Assembly: GCA_013115135.1 (NCBI GenBank)
Contig: JABANP010000019.1
Coordinates: forward strand, 230,218 to 294,217
DNA from: Perkinsus olseni
Lineage: Eukaryota; Perkinsozoa; Perkinsida; Perkinsidae
Reading direction: 5' to 3'
DNA: 64,000 bases
Made by a program: the position numbers and the translations under genes. The notes under the pieces were generated by a model, which saw only the letters and a list, made by a program, of their open reading frames with translations, made no database searches and was not told the origin of the DNA. Positions 32,717 to 44,615 of the stretch are shown here, piece by piece. How positions within the stretch are numbered: position 1 is the stretch's first letter; each line of letters begins with the position of its first letter.

Positions 32717-34074
32717 ATGGTTCGGTCAGAGCTCGCTCGAGTAGCCTTCCTTCTTCACACCGATGTATACTTGTTCTCTCACACAGTTAGTATTCAGATG
32801 ACCCAACTCGTGTGACGTGTTCGACTATCTCAATCTCGCCGCTTGGCGGGGAGCATATTTTTTGTCATCACACCGTGCCAATCAGTTTTGAGTTCACCGG
32901 CTCTGTCTCGTGGAACTGGAAGTTAGTCCATCCTCCTCCATTTATATCTTCCTCTATAGAGTCAGCTTCGGACTTTGTTTATGATTGGCGGCAAGTGCCT
33001 CGGATGCCTGACCTACCGAGGAGCTTTCACCACAGCTCTGGTATTAACAATGATGTATTGCGGGGGCCACATGGCATTAGTGTACTACTTATACTATGAT
33101 CTGGTACGATCTTCTGTCAAGCCTTCCTGGAGCTCAAGCTCAGTCGGCCTCTTTCAGGAATACGTCGACTGGTTCAGAAAGTGGTTGATCGCACCTATAG
33201 CATACCTTGCATGGTCTGTGATGCTACTCAATTTCATGCTAGCAATACTCGTCCTCACTTTGAAGGAGACAGGTCGATGCTACGCATTGTCAACGTGGAT
33301 AGGAGTAGTGTCGGTCTCCATGATAATGTCAGTCTCCTGAGCAGCTCGCTTGCTATCACCGTCCCAGTATATCTGTTTTGCTCAGATGGCTCGGTTACGC
33401 GGCGTACGCCTGCCAAAGGCTCAAAGCTAACGCGTTCATGGTTTTGCCAGGAGTGATAAATCCACACATCATATTCAAATGATCTCTTCCTCTGCGTAAT
33501 CAGACCCAGGTTGTGAAGGCCGCAGCAAATTCGCGAAGTCACACGACAGCGAAGATTCTCGGATCGACCGCGGCTGCAATGCTGATCAATCCGGGATCGG
33601 TGGAGGCCGTGTACTCCATGCTACCCTCTCCAATGAATTTGTGCTTTTGGTGGGGCATAAAGCTGTAGGCGGCCTTCCTTCTGACAAATTTGTATACTTT
33701 CCGCTAATGGCAGGGAATACCCGGCGCTGCTATTCGGTTTGGGATCCTTTACCGTTTTGGCGTTCCAGCTTGCAACTGGTATGGCGCTTCAACCGGTACT
33801 GAAGGCCGGGGGCAATGGGGCGGAAGGTGTGACTGCGGACAAAATCCAGCTTTGGTAATCGTGTCTTATCCGCGATATGACTCGCATCGGATTCTAATGC
33901 TCATGCAGGTACGCGCTAGCCCCAAAGAACCGCCGGATATTATATCAGAAAGAGTTGGCTGACATTGAGGTCTCAGAGATTGAACGACTAATGGGGATCT
34001 CTGACTCTGAGAGCGACGCCATAGAAGATGGCATTTTAGACGATGCCCTTGATGAAGACAAACTTACACCTTAG
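32717..34074 (+). CDS. Multi-pass membrane protein with acidic C-terminus
   Basis: Family not recognised. The 5' exon is uncertain (a candidate ATG is at 32717). Clear exons begin near 32955: GKCLGCLTYRGAFTTALVL then TMMYCGGHMALVYYLYYDL is a membrane pair. YLAWSVMLLNFMLAILVLTL is a second span, and LLRWLGYAAYACQRL follows. NPGSVEAVYSMLPSPMNLCF lies in the next exon, then YPALLFGLGSFTVLAFQLAT. The final exon gives a cytosolic-looking tail (RILYQKELADIEVSEIERL) and an acidic end DEDKLTP at 34074. It lies co-directional with the RING-CH/FHA gene, about 260 bp downstream. Confidence 0.6.
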
Positions 34075-34867
34075 TACCGATACCGCTTTTTCGCTATTAT
34101 TTGCCACTGGTAAATTACCAGAAATCATGCTGTATGAAAAGTGGCAGAATTACGCCGTCAATATATTCTCTTGCGTTACAAGCTGAAAGAAGTAATCCAC
34201 TATCTCTTCAGAAGTGCGTATGGAAAACCGGAGACCTGTCGATATTTTGGAACGTTGATCGAAGCGCGAAGCGATTAGTAGCTACTCGTACCTTATGATG
34301 CTTACTATCCTAGAACTCCGTCGTGAATGCATCGGAGTGCTGGGAGAGTGAATATATTTATGTGTGTTCAAACTGCTCGCATCCTGATTGGGCCATAACA
34401 GAAACAACTCAGTTCAATAGTTGGTGCAGACCGCTAGATGAGCTGGTCAGTGTAGAACCTGTCTAGGTTGACCTGGAAGATTCACTGTACGCCCCCAGAG
34501 CAAACTGTGTTAATGGTTCTCTTGGGTGACCCAAGTTGGGTCTTGCCTCCTCAGAGGTAAAGGCAACTCAGAAAGCGTGAAGATAAAGGGAGTGTCACCT
34601 AGCAGGCGCATTTACGTTACATCAAGTTACACCTCCGACGGGGCAAAAACTTCGCTTTTTCTGAATGAACTCAAATTTCGATTTGGGAAATCTGGGGAGC
34701 ACTTCTCACGCTGCAAAGGCATCTTGGAAGTGCAACGAGCAGCGATTTTTCACCCAGGTGTATGTCAACGCAATATGATGTATCAGAGGGAAGAGACTTT
34801 CCATGTCACTACGCTCCATCGTGTTGGCTCAGAGCTAGCCCGATTCTCATGCGTGCTGCCAGAAACA
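34075..34867. other. Intergenic between convergent genes
   Basis: No supported gene. The plus-strand ORF 34526-34975 runs antisense into the last exon of the protease gene and has no recognisable texture. Confidence 0.45.
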
Positions 34868-36433
34868 TCATGCCATTTTGAAAGCCGCGCCACAGCTCAG
34901 CTGGACTGGCTCACTTCGATCGAAGACCGCGTAGTAACTTCGGAGAAGCGTACTTCCGAGAATCCACAGATCTGAGCGCAGAGCTTGAGAGAGAGCAAAT
35001 AGGGAGCTTCGTGGGATCTACCTTCCTCGTCGTGTAGCCTCACTCCCGCGAAACCGGGCTCACAGTCGACTTCATCGTTGACTATATAATACTGATCGGC
35101 TGTCAACAGAATTTCATGAACAGATCCTGAGGACTCGCCCTGGAGCAGTATAGTGACCTGAGCGCGGGGAACCATTAGTGAAACACACATAAAGCCCCGG
35201 TGACAGAGGCAGATCACCAGATTACGTTCGGGCCTCTACAGTCGTCTGTTTCAATAGCTTTCAACAGCTCAGTACTGCTCTGCACCGGGCCGACGACGAG
35301 GCTCGTACCTGTGTCTACGAGAGCAGAGCAAGTGCTGTTGCATAAGTGCAGCCGACGGCCGTCAACTGCGATGTCGATCATCGGTATCGTCCACTCCTGA
35401 AAACCTGTGGAGTCTCCCTTGGGGAGCACGCCCGACCGAACCACCTGTCGTCTGGAAGGGTGTGCCTTCTTTACTGGACTCCACATTATTGCGCTACCGC
35501 GGGCTATTCGGCCACCCTCGATGCTTCCAACTGACAGGGAGCCGTGAAATCGAGGGATTGAATGAGTAGTAGAAGCCGAGAATATGGAGTGAGTCGCTGG
35601 AGTCGATCAAGGATGGGCCGAATGGATCCCTAGGCAAGGTGAAGCTCAACCTGAGAATGACGAATGGGTAGACCTCCCGCTTGCTTTCTATCGATCTCAC
35701 CCACATATACCGTCTGCTGGAGACGTTGCGAATGGGAAGCGACTCTCGCCGACGCTCACACCAAACGTCACTCCGTCTACTGTTACATTGTCAATCTAGC
35801 CAAAAACTTACGCGCGACAGAGGTTCTTTCTTCGCTCACCTCGATGACATCAGTTTCGCGTTGAAGTTTGACGTCACCAGTTCCATAATGGATCGGGAAC
35901 TGATGAAGCCACATTGGACGAGGACCTTTCGACAAGCATGCTACCAGTTGAGAATCACCCCGACTGCGCAGGTTATGTGCAACATGGGCTGTTGTCGAAA
36001 GGGACTCGACGAAGCGCTGAGAGCAATGTAGCCGGAGCGATCCGGGACTAAGAACAGAGCGCTACCTTGTGGCGTCGACAGGCTGTGCTCCGACACTTCC
36101 GTCCAGGCACCCAGAGGGTTGAGGATCCTGTATCATACACGACTGAATACACAGAGAAGAGTGGGCAGCAAGCGGACAAAGCAATAGCTTACCCTTGAAA
36201 CTTTGTCCCGGTGTCCCAATTTGAATATCTCCATAGAACTCAGCGTTGAAGAAGTTTGTCAGCTCTAAAGGTTCCTGAACTAACGACGAGGACCGCATCG
36301 CTTTGAAATTTCTCCGAAGGACTGGGAGCAAATGAGACGCTCGGTCTTCCAAGCAGCTGTATGCACTGTATAGCGGCACAATGGCACCGGAACCAGAGGT
36401 GACGATCGATCCCAAGAGCATAAGAGTGTGCAT
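34868..36433 (-). CDS. Pepsin-family (A1) aspartyl protease, secretory
   Basis: The ATG at 36433 opens a hydrophobic signal-like N-terminus (MHTLMLLGSIVTSGSGA). A prosegment is followed by ELTNFFNAEFYGDIQIGTPG, the strand leading to the active site. The next exon has the first catalytic motif VVYDTGSSTLWVPG (about 36090-36145). The flap region reads FPIHYGTGDVKLQRETD (near 35860-35900). The second catalytic motif SALVDTGTS lies near 35300-35325. The last exon gives LWILGSTLLRSYYAVFDRS, the family C-terminal hallmark, and ends at 34868. Both Asp-Thr-Gly triads are present, so the enzyme should be active. The late secretory or lysosomal site is inferred from the signal peptide. Confidence 0.87.
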
Positions 36434-36529
36434 CAGCCACGACTTGTTTCAAAAACCTGTGGACAACAACACGGGAAGGAGCACCTTTACCCGTGGTCGA
36501 ACGCAACCAGGAGCGGCACAAATGACCAA

Positions 36530-36809
36530 TCAAGTTTCATGGAGCGGCCTCGCGAGAGGCCTTCGGAATGACTTAGGTCTCGGCTTGGCAGACTGGTCAG
36601 CAGCAGGCTTGGCGTCGGCTTGAGCGGCGTCGGACAATCGATCGGAGCATACAAGAAGGGCAAAGCTGAATGGATGAACACTTGTGGCGTATTTGGATGC
36701 AGGGACCTCACATCAGGGTGAAGATGAGTGAGGCAAGTGCCAAGCCTTGTCCGAGCTCCTGTGCGAGGGTCCACACGTCCAGTTCCGATGCTCGCGGGCT
36801 GTGGGACAT
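36530..36809 (-). CDS. Small single-pass membrane protein
   Basis: Two exons joined by an intron from GTGAGG to TTCAG (about 36667-36719) give about 75 residues. The start is the ATG at 36809 (MSHSPRASELDVWTLAQELG). A membrane span crosses the junction (GLALASLIFTL then IFALLVCS), and a basic, Pro-rich tail ends LARPLHET at 36530. Family not recognised. Size and layout suit a small ER or mitochondrial membrane subunit. Confidence 0.55.
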
Positions 36810-37349
36810 GGCGCTGTAGTTATCTGCGGAGAAAGACTGAGGTACAGTCACTTCATCTAAAAGAATGAATGTATAGAATAAAAACAGACTGGGTAGTCTT
36901 GAATAGCGAGTGATCGATTTCCGCGTCGATGGGTCGAACCTTGACCTCAAGATACGCGGCACGTATCTTCGGGTATCCTAGGTCGATGCACGCTAGATAC
37001 AGAATAGCCCCGGTGCAAGCACGTCTTCGGTAAATCGATCACGTCCAAGAAGCAAAACCATTCCTTTTTAGGTCTCTTGTTTCATGAGAATGTCGAAGAC
37101 GCATTGCTTCGGTTTCCGTCAGGGCCGTAAATGACCGTACGTCATCTGCCTGGGTGCTCCCTTCCAAGGTATTCTAGCTTATACCACCCGCGCCCCACTC
37201 CCGTAACACGACTCTGGGCGTCTAGCAATAGCATACCGATACACTACTTTTGTCGTGAAAATAAACGTAAGATGAGTAGTGGCATAGCTCAGCGAGAGTT
37301 CGTTCGTGACTACTTCAGGAAACAGCAGCGCTGTGTAATTCATCAATCC
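36810..37349. other. Intergenic, no gene seen
   Basis: About 540 bp with no recognisable coding texture on either strand. It probably holds the promoter of the small membrane protein and the 3' flank of the RNase H gene. Confidence 0.4.
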
Positions 37350-38597
37350 TCAGTGGGAAATTATCTCGCCGACATGCCCTGGCTGTCGTGATCCGAATGT
37401 AGCAAGCTCGTCAGCACGCTTGTTGTTGCACCGTAGCGTGTGAATCCAAGACACGTTCATACGGTCCACCAGCTCGTTGACGGTGTTGTCGGCCCTATTT
37501 TTCAACTGCTGAAGTTCGAACTTGTTGACCTTCCATTGGGAGGGCCCCATTTGGTTTATAACGAGGCGGCTGTCGCCTTGTATGGTCAAATTCGCGGGTT
37601 CTTCAATAAGCTCGTTCACTTTGTCTAGACCCATGCAGAGGGCTTCATACTCCGCTTCGTTATTAGTTCTCCCAGGCCCCAGCTTGAGCGACCAGGCTGC
37701 TATCTCATCGAACCGCCCATCGTCATCCTTCCTATAAAGCACAGCACCACTGCCAGCGCTTGACTGTTCCCCCTGTGAACCGCCGTCGAATGTCAACATC
37801 AAGTTGGGTAAGTTTGTAGGGGAAGATGGAGCTCCGCTGTGCAGAGATTCAGGAATGCTGCAGATCGCAGTCTGGCGACCCAGTCCGTCTTGATGCCGCG
37901 CCCGCTTCTGCGCAGGCTCCAAAAACCGGGCGGCTGCGAGATAGTTGCCACGGAGACGGTTAGCCTGTGGGCCCTAAAACCGAGCAGACTCTTCAATAAC
38001 CCACCCATCAGAGATCGATCCCGCCCACCATGAAGTTGAGAGAGTTGCACGTCCGATCAAGCTCCATGACTGCGTCAAAATTGAGGCTCTGCCGTATCCA
38101 GAGAGTATCCCTATACACCTCGGTCCACTTCCAGTCCCCCTCGCCGATCTCCAGTAAAACCTTATCCACATCAGACGTGGACGATACTCCTTTAACAGGA
38201 GGAGCTTCCAAGAGATTGGGCTTCTCGTCCGCAGAGGGGGCGCTTTCAACTTTGCTTGTAGATGGGTTAGATACCGGCCCATTCTCAACTGTCTGTTGTA
38301 TCGGCACTTTGCTAGAAAGCTTGTCAGCAATTGTTGCTCCGTCCTTGCCATCCGCGACAACTTTGCCCGATGTAGGATAGTAGCTTATACCTCCGTTGTG
38401 CTTCCTCAGGCGAACTTGAAGCTGCTTCCCACCGTTCTTTTCGACGAAGTCACCTGACCACGTGGATGGGAAGATCGTGACGCGAACTCCGGCGCTGGCT
38501 CACTTTCCTCTACATCCTCACCCAGTTTTCGCACTAACATATCAACGAGTTCTCGCAGAGTTGCGCATGTTCGCGACAGAGCCTTCGGCGGGGGCAT
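37350..38597 (-). CDS. RNase H type I domain protein with N-terminal extension
   Basis: Three exons join in frame with introns of about 60 nt (GTGAGC...GTCAG) and 56 nt (GTGGGC...TTTAG), giving about 360 residues. The start at 38597 reads MPPPKALSRTCATLRELVDM. A short beta-rich module follows (VRLRKHNGGISYYPTSGKVV), then a Pro/Ser linker. Next are a Trp/Arg-rich helical block (EGDWKWTEVYRDTLWIRQS) and a basic segment (EPAQKRARHQ). The RNase H fold is at the C-terminus (about 37350-37815). LTFDGGSQG holds the first Asp, NNEAEYEALCMGL the Glu and QGDSRLVINQ the second Asp. RCNNKRADELA holds the final Asp. The four-acid site is complete, so RNA cleavage in RNA/DNA hybrids is expected. The N-terminal module is not the usual RNase H1 hybrid-binding domain. 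Confidence 0.8.
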
Positions 38598-38795
38598 CGA
38601 AAGGGCAGAGTCCGCGCAAGGCTACGCAATAAGCTCCTGCAGTCCGGTGCCCAGTCGATCGGATTTAGCATCCCGGTGTCAGACGACCGAGTTATCGAGC
38701 ACAAATCACCGGTGACACTCCCAACTCGACGACTCGAAGCAAATTGGAAAAAAATCCAAAATAAACAGGCATAACACGCTCAGACCTCCGAGATC

Positions 38796-40266
38796 TTAGT
38801 TCGCTTTGGTCTTCTTGGCAGCGCGAGCTTCCATCTTCTTCTCGTGCTTCAAACTCTTAGAAGTGTGGGACTTCTTTTTGGAGGGCTGAAAGAAGAGAGG
38901 TGCTGAACCGAAAGGAACTCGGCGATTTTAGTGGGTCCCATCTGCAGACGTTATGAAATGTTCATTCTAATCCTTACTCCTTCCTCCTGTTGTATGAGCC
39001 TCTTCGTAGCGTACGCCGCGACGCCGAAAAAAGCTGCAAACACGCCCAGCATGTACACGGCCTTCTGGAGGCTAGTCATCGAGTCGCCAGGAAGACCGAC
39101 GGCAGCACCACTACTCGCTTCGCTCTAACATGAACAGAAGGATGAAGGCCGAGGGTGGCGCATATCAATCGTATACTATGCCGTGGTTCGCAACAAGTTG
39201 TACCTTCAGAATTTCTTCCAAGAGCTCGAACTGCTGAGGAGACATCTGACCGCTTGGTCCGCTGGAGGGATCGGTGTTGAGCATGGCCGTTATCTTCGCG
39301 TCATCCTCCAAAAATTTCGCAGGGGAAGACTGATAATCACCTGTCAGAGGAATGCTGGGTAGCTGGTGTATGACGATAGCGATGCTGCGATGAAGCGAAA
39401 GACGCTGAAGAAGTCTCACTCATCAATTCCGGGGTGATGTAAAAGTAGCAGTTTCGAATCATCCCCATTTGCAAGAACTGGATGGCTTGCTCGGTCTGAA
39501 CCTGACCAAGGAGGAGATTAACAAGATCAGCGAGAAGAACTCAGAGAGGGCCAGCGTCGCCGGTGCCAATGGACTGAACCCGGCAAAATTCTTACTCCGT
39601 GCTGATTCATGATTTCATCGATGGTATCCTTCAAGTCTCCCTCATGACGATTGAAGTGGATTCTTGCGACAGACAAGCAAGCCGACATCCTGTCCTTTTT
39701 CTGGGTAGGGGTCAAGTCCTCGTCAACCTGATCATCAAAGAGTCAACGCATACCCCAAGTAGTTCTCGCCTCTTCCAAAACAAGCCCTCACTAACAAAAT
39801 CGTCACCCTGCACTGGGAGACATACACTGACACTTAGTGAAGTTCACTCAGCTAAACGTCTGACACTAACCCAGAAAGTACCGCATTGGCCTCTTCTTCC
39901 TCGCGTTTGGCCTTCTCAATGGGAGACTCTCCAAGAACATCATCATCCTCCTCATCGTCCTCGTCTTCTGTCTCGTCATCCTACAGGAACACAATATCTC
40001 ACAGGAGCCGGGAGGGATTGGCAGCTCACTAGCTCATCAGGGAGAATCGGCGAACAGCTCGTCATCATCATCAGGATCGTCCTCTCTTGTACCTCAACCT
40101 GCAAGAAACGAAGCGATGACTTTCGGAAGCCCTCATTGAAGAATCCGAGAACAAGCGAGCATGAGCTGACTAGTACCTCAGTTTCCGCTAGTGCGACAGT
40201 CGGAGTCTCCGAGAAGAGAACTGCGAGGGCGAGGATGGAAAGAAGGATTGACCAGTGAACACGCAT
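38796..40266 (-). CDS. Acidic type I membrane protein of the secretory pathway
   Basis: Family not recognised. The ATG at 40266 opens a clean signal peptide (MRVHWSILLSILALAVLFSE, cut likely after VALA). An acidic luminal segment follows (DDETEDEDDEEDDDVLGE, near 39930-39975). Helical exons come next (TPTQKKDRMSACLSVARIHF and GDLKDTIDEIMNQHG; EQAIQFLQMGMIRNCYFYIT; QMSPQQFELLEEILKVQ). One membrane span (AVYMLGVFAAFFGVAAYA, about 39010-39065) precedes a lysine-rich cytosolic end (EKKMEARAAKKTKAN) at 38796. The basic tail is compatible with 80S ribosome or retrieval-signal contact at the ER, but that is inference. Confidence 0.6.
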
Positions 40267-40966
40267 ATTTGATAATGCAACAATGCACTGCTAAGGACTC
40301 AGTCAAACGTTCACGAGCTAGGCCAGCTAACACCATACACTGGAGTAGGAGGTTTTCTCTAGCTTCCCGCAGCTGAACAATGGAACGCTCCTGTGGAACA
40401 AAAGTTGTCAGTGGATGAGGATCAAAGGACAGGGAATCAGTTTTCGGGACCCAGGGAATGGCACTAGGCAAGCACTTCTCGATAACTCTTCACAGAAAGT
40501 TAGAGCTTCTACACAGAAATCTTTAAGGCTTCCTCGAGCCGTTAAACAGCTCGATCTGCACGGCTAGAATGCTCGTATAGAAGCAGAGCACGGCTTTGCT
40601 TCTTCAGGCTTCTAACAGCGTCACGCGCCACGAAATTGACGCGCGTGCCGCCGCAACGAGCATCGCCGAGACTTGGTCCAAGTCACTTGGATGATCGTCC
40701 GATGATCCGGCTCCCTCTGAGATTCGCGTAGTCAATCTGAACAATCGATCCCGTCAAGGTTCTGTGTGTGGTAGCTCCAGAGTCACCCGTAACCCGTGTC
40801 CTACATTCTCTCGTGTTATTCTACTAGCCTCGATCTAGCCAGAGGAGTAAACTGTTCGAAGGGGATATTGGATTCCGTCGAGGGCTCGTTGCCCGTCCCT
40901 GAGTCCGTGCCAAGTCGGAGTATGGGCAAAAGCTACTGGATCGCATTCCAGTTACAACTTTTCTGA
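40267..40966. other. Intergenic between divergent genes
   Basis: No coding texture found. It should contain both promoters, for the acidic membrane protein (minus) and dephospho-CoA kinase (plus). Confidence 0.45.
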
Positions 40967-42076
40967 ATGCTAACATCGATAACCGGCATTGCTGGTTGTA
41001 TTCTCACGACCGCTCAGCTGCCTCTCGGAGTCCTCCGCCGCAAGCTCCGCCGCGATCACCGCAAGTATCTTATGACGGCAACAGCAGCAGTTGTCGTAGA
41101 GTTTTGGGTAGGTCTTGGGTAGTGCCCTTTCACAAGTCTGTGGTGGTGTACACTTTTCACCTCTGTCGGGTTAACGAGCATGCTTTCCATAGATTACTAA
41201 GAAGCACGGCGTTCTAGCCGGCCTGGTCGCCGGAGCTCTCCACTTCGTTGGCAGTCGTTTAGTCATTCCCGGAATTACCGGCGGCATTGGCTCGGGGAAG
41301 TCTACGGCGGTGGCGTGTTTGGAGGCGAAATACAATGTCCAGTAAGGAGGCATGGCGGTTGGAGTCTCCGACTCGGAGACGGTCAATCCTGACGTTCCTT
41401 CACCTTAGGGTGCTTGATGCTGACAAGGTCGCTCGGGAGATCATGGAACCTGGTCGCCCTGCTTTCAAGGAAGTAGTCAGCTCCTTCGGAGACGGCATAG
41501 TCACTTCCCAGGGCCAGATTAACAGGCAAAAACTAGGCGAGCTTGTAAGCAGGGTGAATTGGTGGGGCTTGCGGTGTCGCCGGAGCGGCGGTCGTTTCTG
41601 CGCTGCGATGCTGATGCTGGACCGAAAACTACTTCTGGGGCCCTCAACTGTCGGTTGCTCACATCTTTAATGTGTAGGTATTCGCAGATGCGAAGGCCCG
41701 AGCCTTGCTGAATAGAATAACTCACAAGCATATCATTATAACTATGCTTCGGCGTCTCTTCTCCTACCGTGTGATGCCCCCTTACAACAAGCCGCCGCTA
41801 GTGATGGACGTGCCTCTCCTTCTCGAGACACCCGGCCTGAGATGGCTCTGCGATCCAGTGGTCGTCGTCTACGTCGACCCTCAAACCCAGCTCGATCGTC
41901 TTGTCAAGCGATGCCCGACTGAGAGCGTTACGAATTTGACCAACAGGATCAAGTCGCAGATGCGTCTCGACGACAAGGTCGCCCTTGCTGACAGGGTCCT
42001 GGACAATCGCGGTGACTTGAAGAACTTGGAAAAACAAGTGGATGATTTATATGAAAAGGAAATCAAGAATATGTGA
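40967..42076 (+). CDS. COAE: Dephospho-CoA kinase
   Basis: Catalyses the last step of coenzyme A synthesis, ATP-dependent 3'-phosphorylation of dephospho-CoA. Four exons join cleanly: 40967-41107, 41193 to about 41341 (AATGTCCA/GTAAGG), about 41409-41545 and about 41678-42076. The start at 40967 gives MLTSITGIAGCILTTAQLP, a hydrophobic N-terminus, followed by LRRKLRRDHRKYLMTATAAV. A Walker A loop, ITGGIGSGKST, comes next, then VLDADKVAREIMEPG (dephospho-CoA site). RALLNRITHKHI, PPLVMDVPLLLE, VVVVYVDPQTQLDRLVKR (lid) and LADRVLDNRGDLKNLEKQV complete the fold. The stop is at 42076. The N-terminal extension of about 60 residues before the kinase fold could anchor it to a membrane or direct it to an organelle. 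Confidence 0.92.
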
Positions 42077-42299
42077 TTGTATCATTGCTGTGCTCGAGTG
42101 TGTGTCGGTATCATCTCCCGGATTTGTATTGCAACTAGGAGCCTTCGCTCAGCAATATTTACCAGTGGTACTTCTCCTAGTTTCGTGGTCAATGTATTGA
42201 GGTTGGGTAATGTGGCGACGCTTCACTCTTCCAGTGCTAATGAGAGCGTGAGGAATCTCCTGCGCAGTTAGATTGCAAGCCAATTAATTTACCTCCAGC

Positions 42300-42614
42300 A
42301 TGGCGTCAAGTTCTGCATACGACGTGAAGAAGACCTCTTTCTGTGCATCATCGATGAACCAACCTACGGAGTGCTTCAGCGAAGTGGCGCGGACTGTGGC
42401 GTCGTTGCCAGCGATCTTCCGCTTCCATCACAAGCCTTACGACTCCGTTTTCGACGAAACTTTCACGCCCAAGAACTTCGAGCTGGAGCCTCCGAGCCGA
42501 CCTGCTGGCTGGAGCATGGAGGAGTGGCAAATAGCGAAGGAGACTGTCGCATTGGGCATAACTTCAACCATCATCAGAGTGGTGGACAACCCTGCAAGTT
42601 CGACCAGTGAGTGA
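42300..42614 (+). CDS. Short unrecognised protein or first exon
   Basis: 104 residues from the ATG at 42300. Coding texture is good (FHHKPYDSVFDETFTPKNF, RPAGWSMEEWQIAKETV) but I know no family. A strong donor (A/GTGAGTGAT) near 42606 just before the stop suggests that this is an exon spliced to something downstream. The phase does not fit the RING-H2 gene as I read it. Confidence 0.5.
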   Translation: MASSSAYDVKKTSFCASSMNQPTECFSEVARTVASLPAIFRFHHKPYDSVFDETFTPKNFELEPPSRPAGWSMEEWQIAKETVALGITSTIIRVVDNPASSTSE

Positions 42615-42760
42615 TGCAGGTAGTTGAGCGTCTCCTTCACTGCCGTCGTCATCATGTCTATGAATTCCCTCTAGTAGTGTTGGATCGTCCGGGTCCTTTA
42701 AGAGACTAGAGTATTTGCACTATTCTAATACGTATCATCGTGCGTCCAAACTGATGCTCG

Positions 42761-44267
42761 ATGAACCTCTATATTTCGTTCTCCCTCGCGGAGAGGCCGG
42801 CGCAAGCGATATTTTTGCTTACCTATCATCGCACGGCACTCGGACCTCCTCCCGTCGGGCAGATTTTTTATGTTGTCTTTTTATTGATATCCTCGGATCA
42901 GCATGTATCTATCTGCAAACGACTGGAATGCATGTTAGCCTTGGATGTACTATGTTCTCTTAAGTTGAATCAATGGGCCTCGTTCCTAGGATTTGGCGCC
43001 TCCTTATCTCTCAGAACTACTGTTCAATTTTCCGTCCATATGGATTTGAGAGGACGAAAGGCGGTCGCGTTAATGCTCGGCAAGGCCACGCTGGACATTG
43101 GCCTGCTCCTCCTATGCATCCACTTGGAGACGGCCGAGCAAGTGCCCAAAGTCCGGACAGTTCTTCTCGGTGAAGATGAGTATCTCGGCCTCTCAGGTGG
43201 CTGCGATTCACCTTCTATATCGTATTCGGATTTATCTCCGGCTTCGGCAACCTACTAGTCTATAACATGACAAGATTAGCAGCGGCAACCTCGAATTCAG
43301 AATGGGTCAGGAACCTTCGCTCCGGCATGATATTCCTGCCTATCGTGGTAAGGATAACAAACGTTATCGCATGCCATGGAGCTTTCTGAGCTTTCCGGTA
43401 GGGCCGCTCTAGAACCGGTAGAGTACGAGGCGCCGGACCCGCTCACATAACTATATAGGAAGGCTTCGTATAGCCGGCCTCGAGTGCTTGCTAGAATTGA
43501 GCATGGACCTCGAGCCCGATAAACCGCCCTCACCGACTTCAAATGCGCTTGTTCGTTTCCCAGCCGATGATGACCTTGCTGAGCATCTCGCGGCACGAGG
43601 GGCGCTCTCGAGAGGCCGTTGACGTCTACATTCCCGCAACAACAGGTTCGGCCCTCCTTTTCGTGGTCATGGCCACGGCCTACTATGTGATACTTTAAGC
43701 TGATTGCAAAGACATTCAGCACGCACTGTGTAGATTCTGTGGTACTTGAGGCATCGGCATGAGATAGATCTCATCGACGTGGACGAGTTGGGGATGTTCG
43801 CTGACTTGTTGAGGAGACGGCGCCAAGAACCCCGAAGAAAGACGTCAGAGGAGTTAGACAGGATTCTCCACGCTAACACTCTCGCGTGGCCCCGCGAGGA
43901 CTCCGGAACGCCTCTTCCTGTGATCATGGGTCATCAGCGCATGATGTCCTCGTGCCCTATATGCTTGGAGTCCTTCGTTGAGCTCCGAGAAGAGGGTGAT
44001 GAAACTTGCGGAGAGATTAGCCTTGTCAAGTTGTGCAAGCATCTGGTACATCGCGAGTGCCTCAAGGTGAGCTATGAGTACCAGTTGTTGTTGTAACACT
44101 TTTCACTCTCGTTCCCGTTGCTTGACTCCTTCCTTGGTCAGGATTGGTTCAAGGCAAGGAATTCAATACAGTGCCCTGTCTGCAAGCAGGACCTAACCGA
44201 ACCAGTGACGGACATCGTGTTGAACGAGGATAGCGCCACGGCTGCAGAAGCTTCCGAACGGACATGA
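42761..44267 (+). CDS. Multi-pass membrane RING-H2 protein (probable E3 ubiquitin ligase)
   Basis: The first exon holds hydrophobic spans (QIFYVVFLLIS, QWASFLGFGASLSL, ATLDIGLLLLCIHLE). After a splice near 43196 comes RFTFYIVFGFISGFGNLLVY, then SEWVRNLRSGMIFLPIV. A cytosolic part follows, with HRHEIDLIDVDELGMFADLL and RRRRQEPRRKTSEELDR. The RING-H2 finger is at about 43950-44200. It starts CPICLESF, continues LVKLCKHLVHRECLK with the C-x-H-x2-H core, and the last exon gives DWFKARNSIQCPVCKQ. The stop is at 44267. The layout (membrane domain, then a C-terminal RING) matches ER or endosomal RING ligases. The true start may be upstream. Confidence 0.75.
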
Positions 44268-44615
44268 GGCTGGGCGCCGCTCTGCGTAGGTTGGCCCATT
44301 GCATGTAGTCTCGGTTGTAATATCTCGGATGTTGACCGATAATGACTTCTTGTGTTCATCGAGTTGGTCATAGGAGGCGTGTGTGAGTTTTAGTCCAACG
44401 CCGGTCCCGGCTTAGTCGGTATGAGTGATTCGCCCTACATCACGAAAGCATGGTCCATTCTCTCCTGTGTCACACCACTGCACACGGCAACAGTGCCCGG
44501 CACTTGGAACTCAAGTTGCATCCTCGGGAGACTTCGGCATAACATGCAGTTCACAGAAGACTGGCTACTGGTCCAGTAGTACTGGAAAACTCATCCACAT
44601 ATGGTGGCATGGCAG

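Noticed and set aside
34526..34975. 149-codon plus-strand ORF
   Set aside because: Its 3' end lies antisense to the conserved last exon of the aspartyl protease and it shows no recognisable texture.
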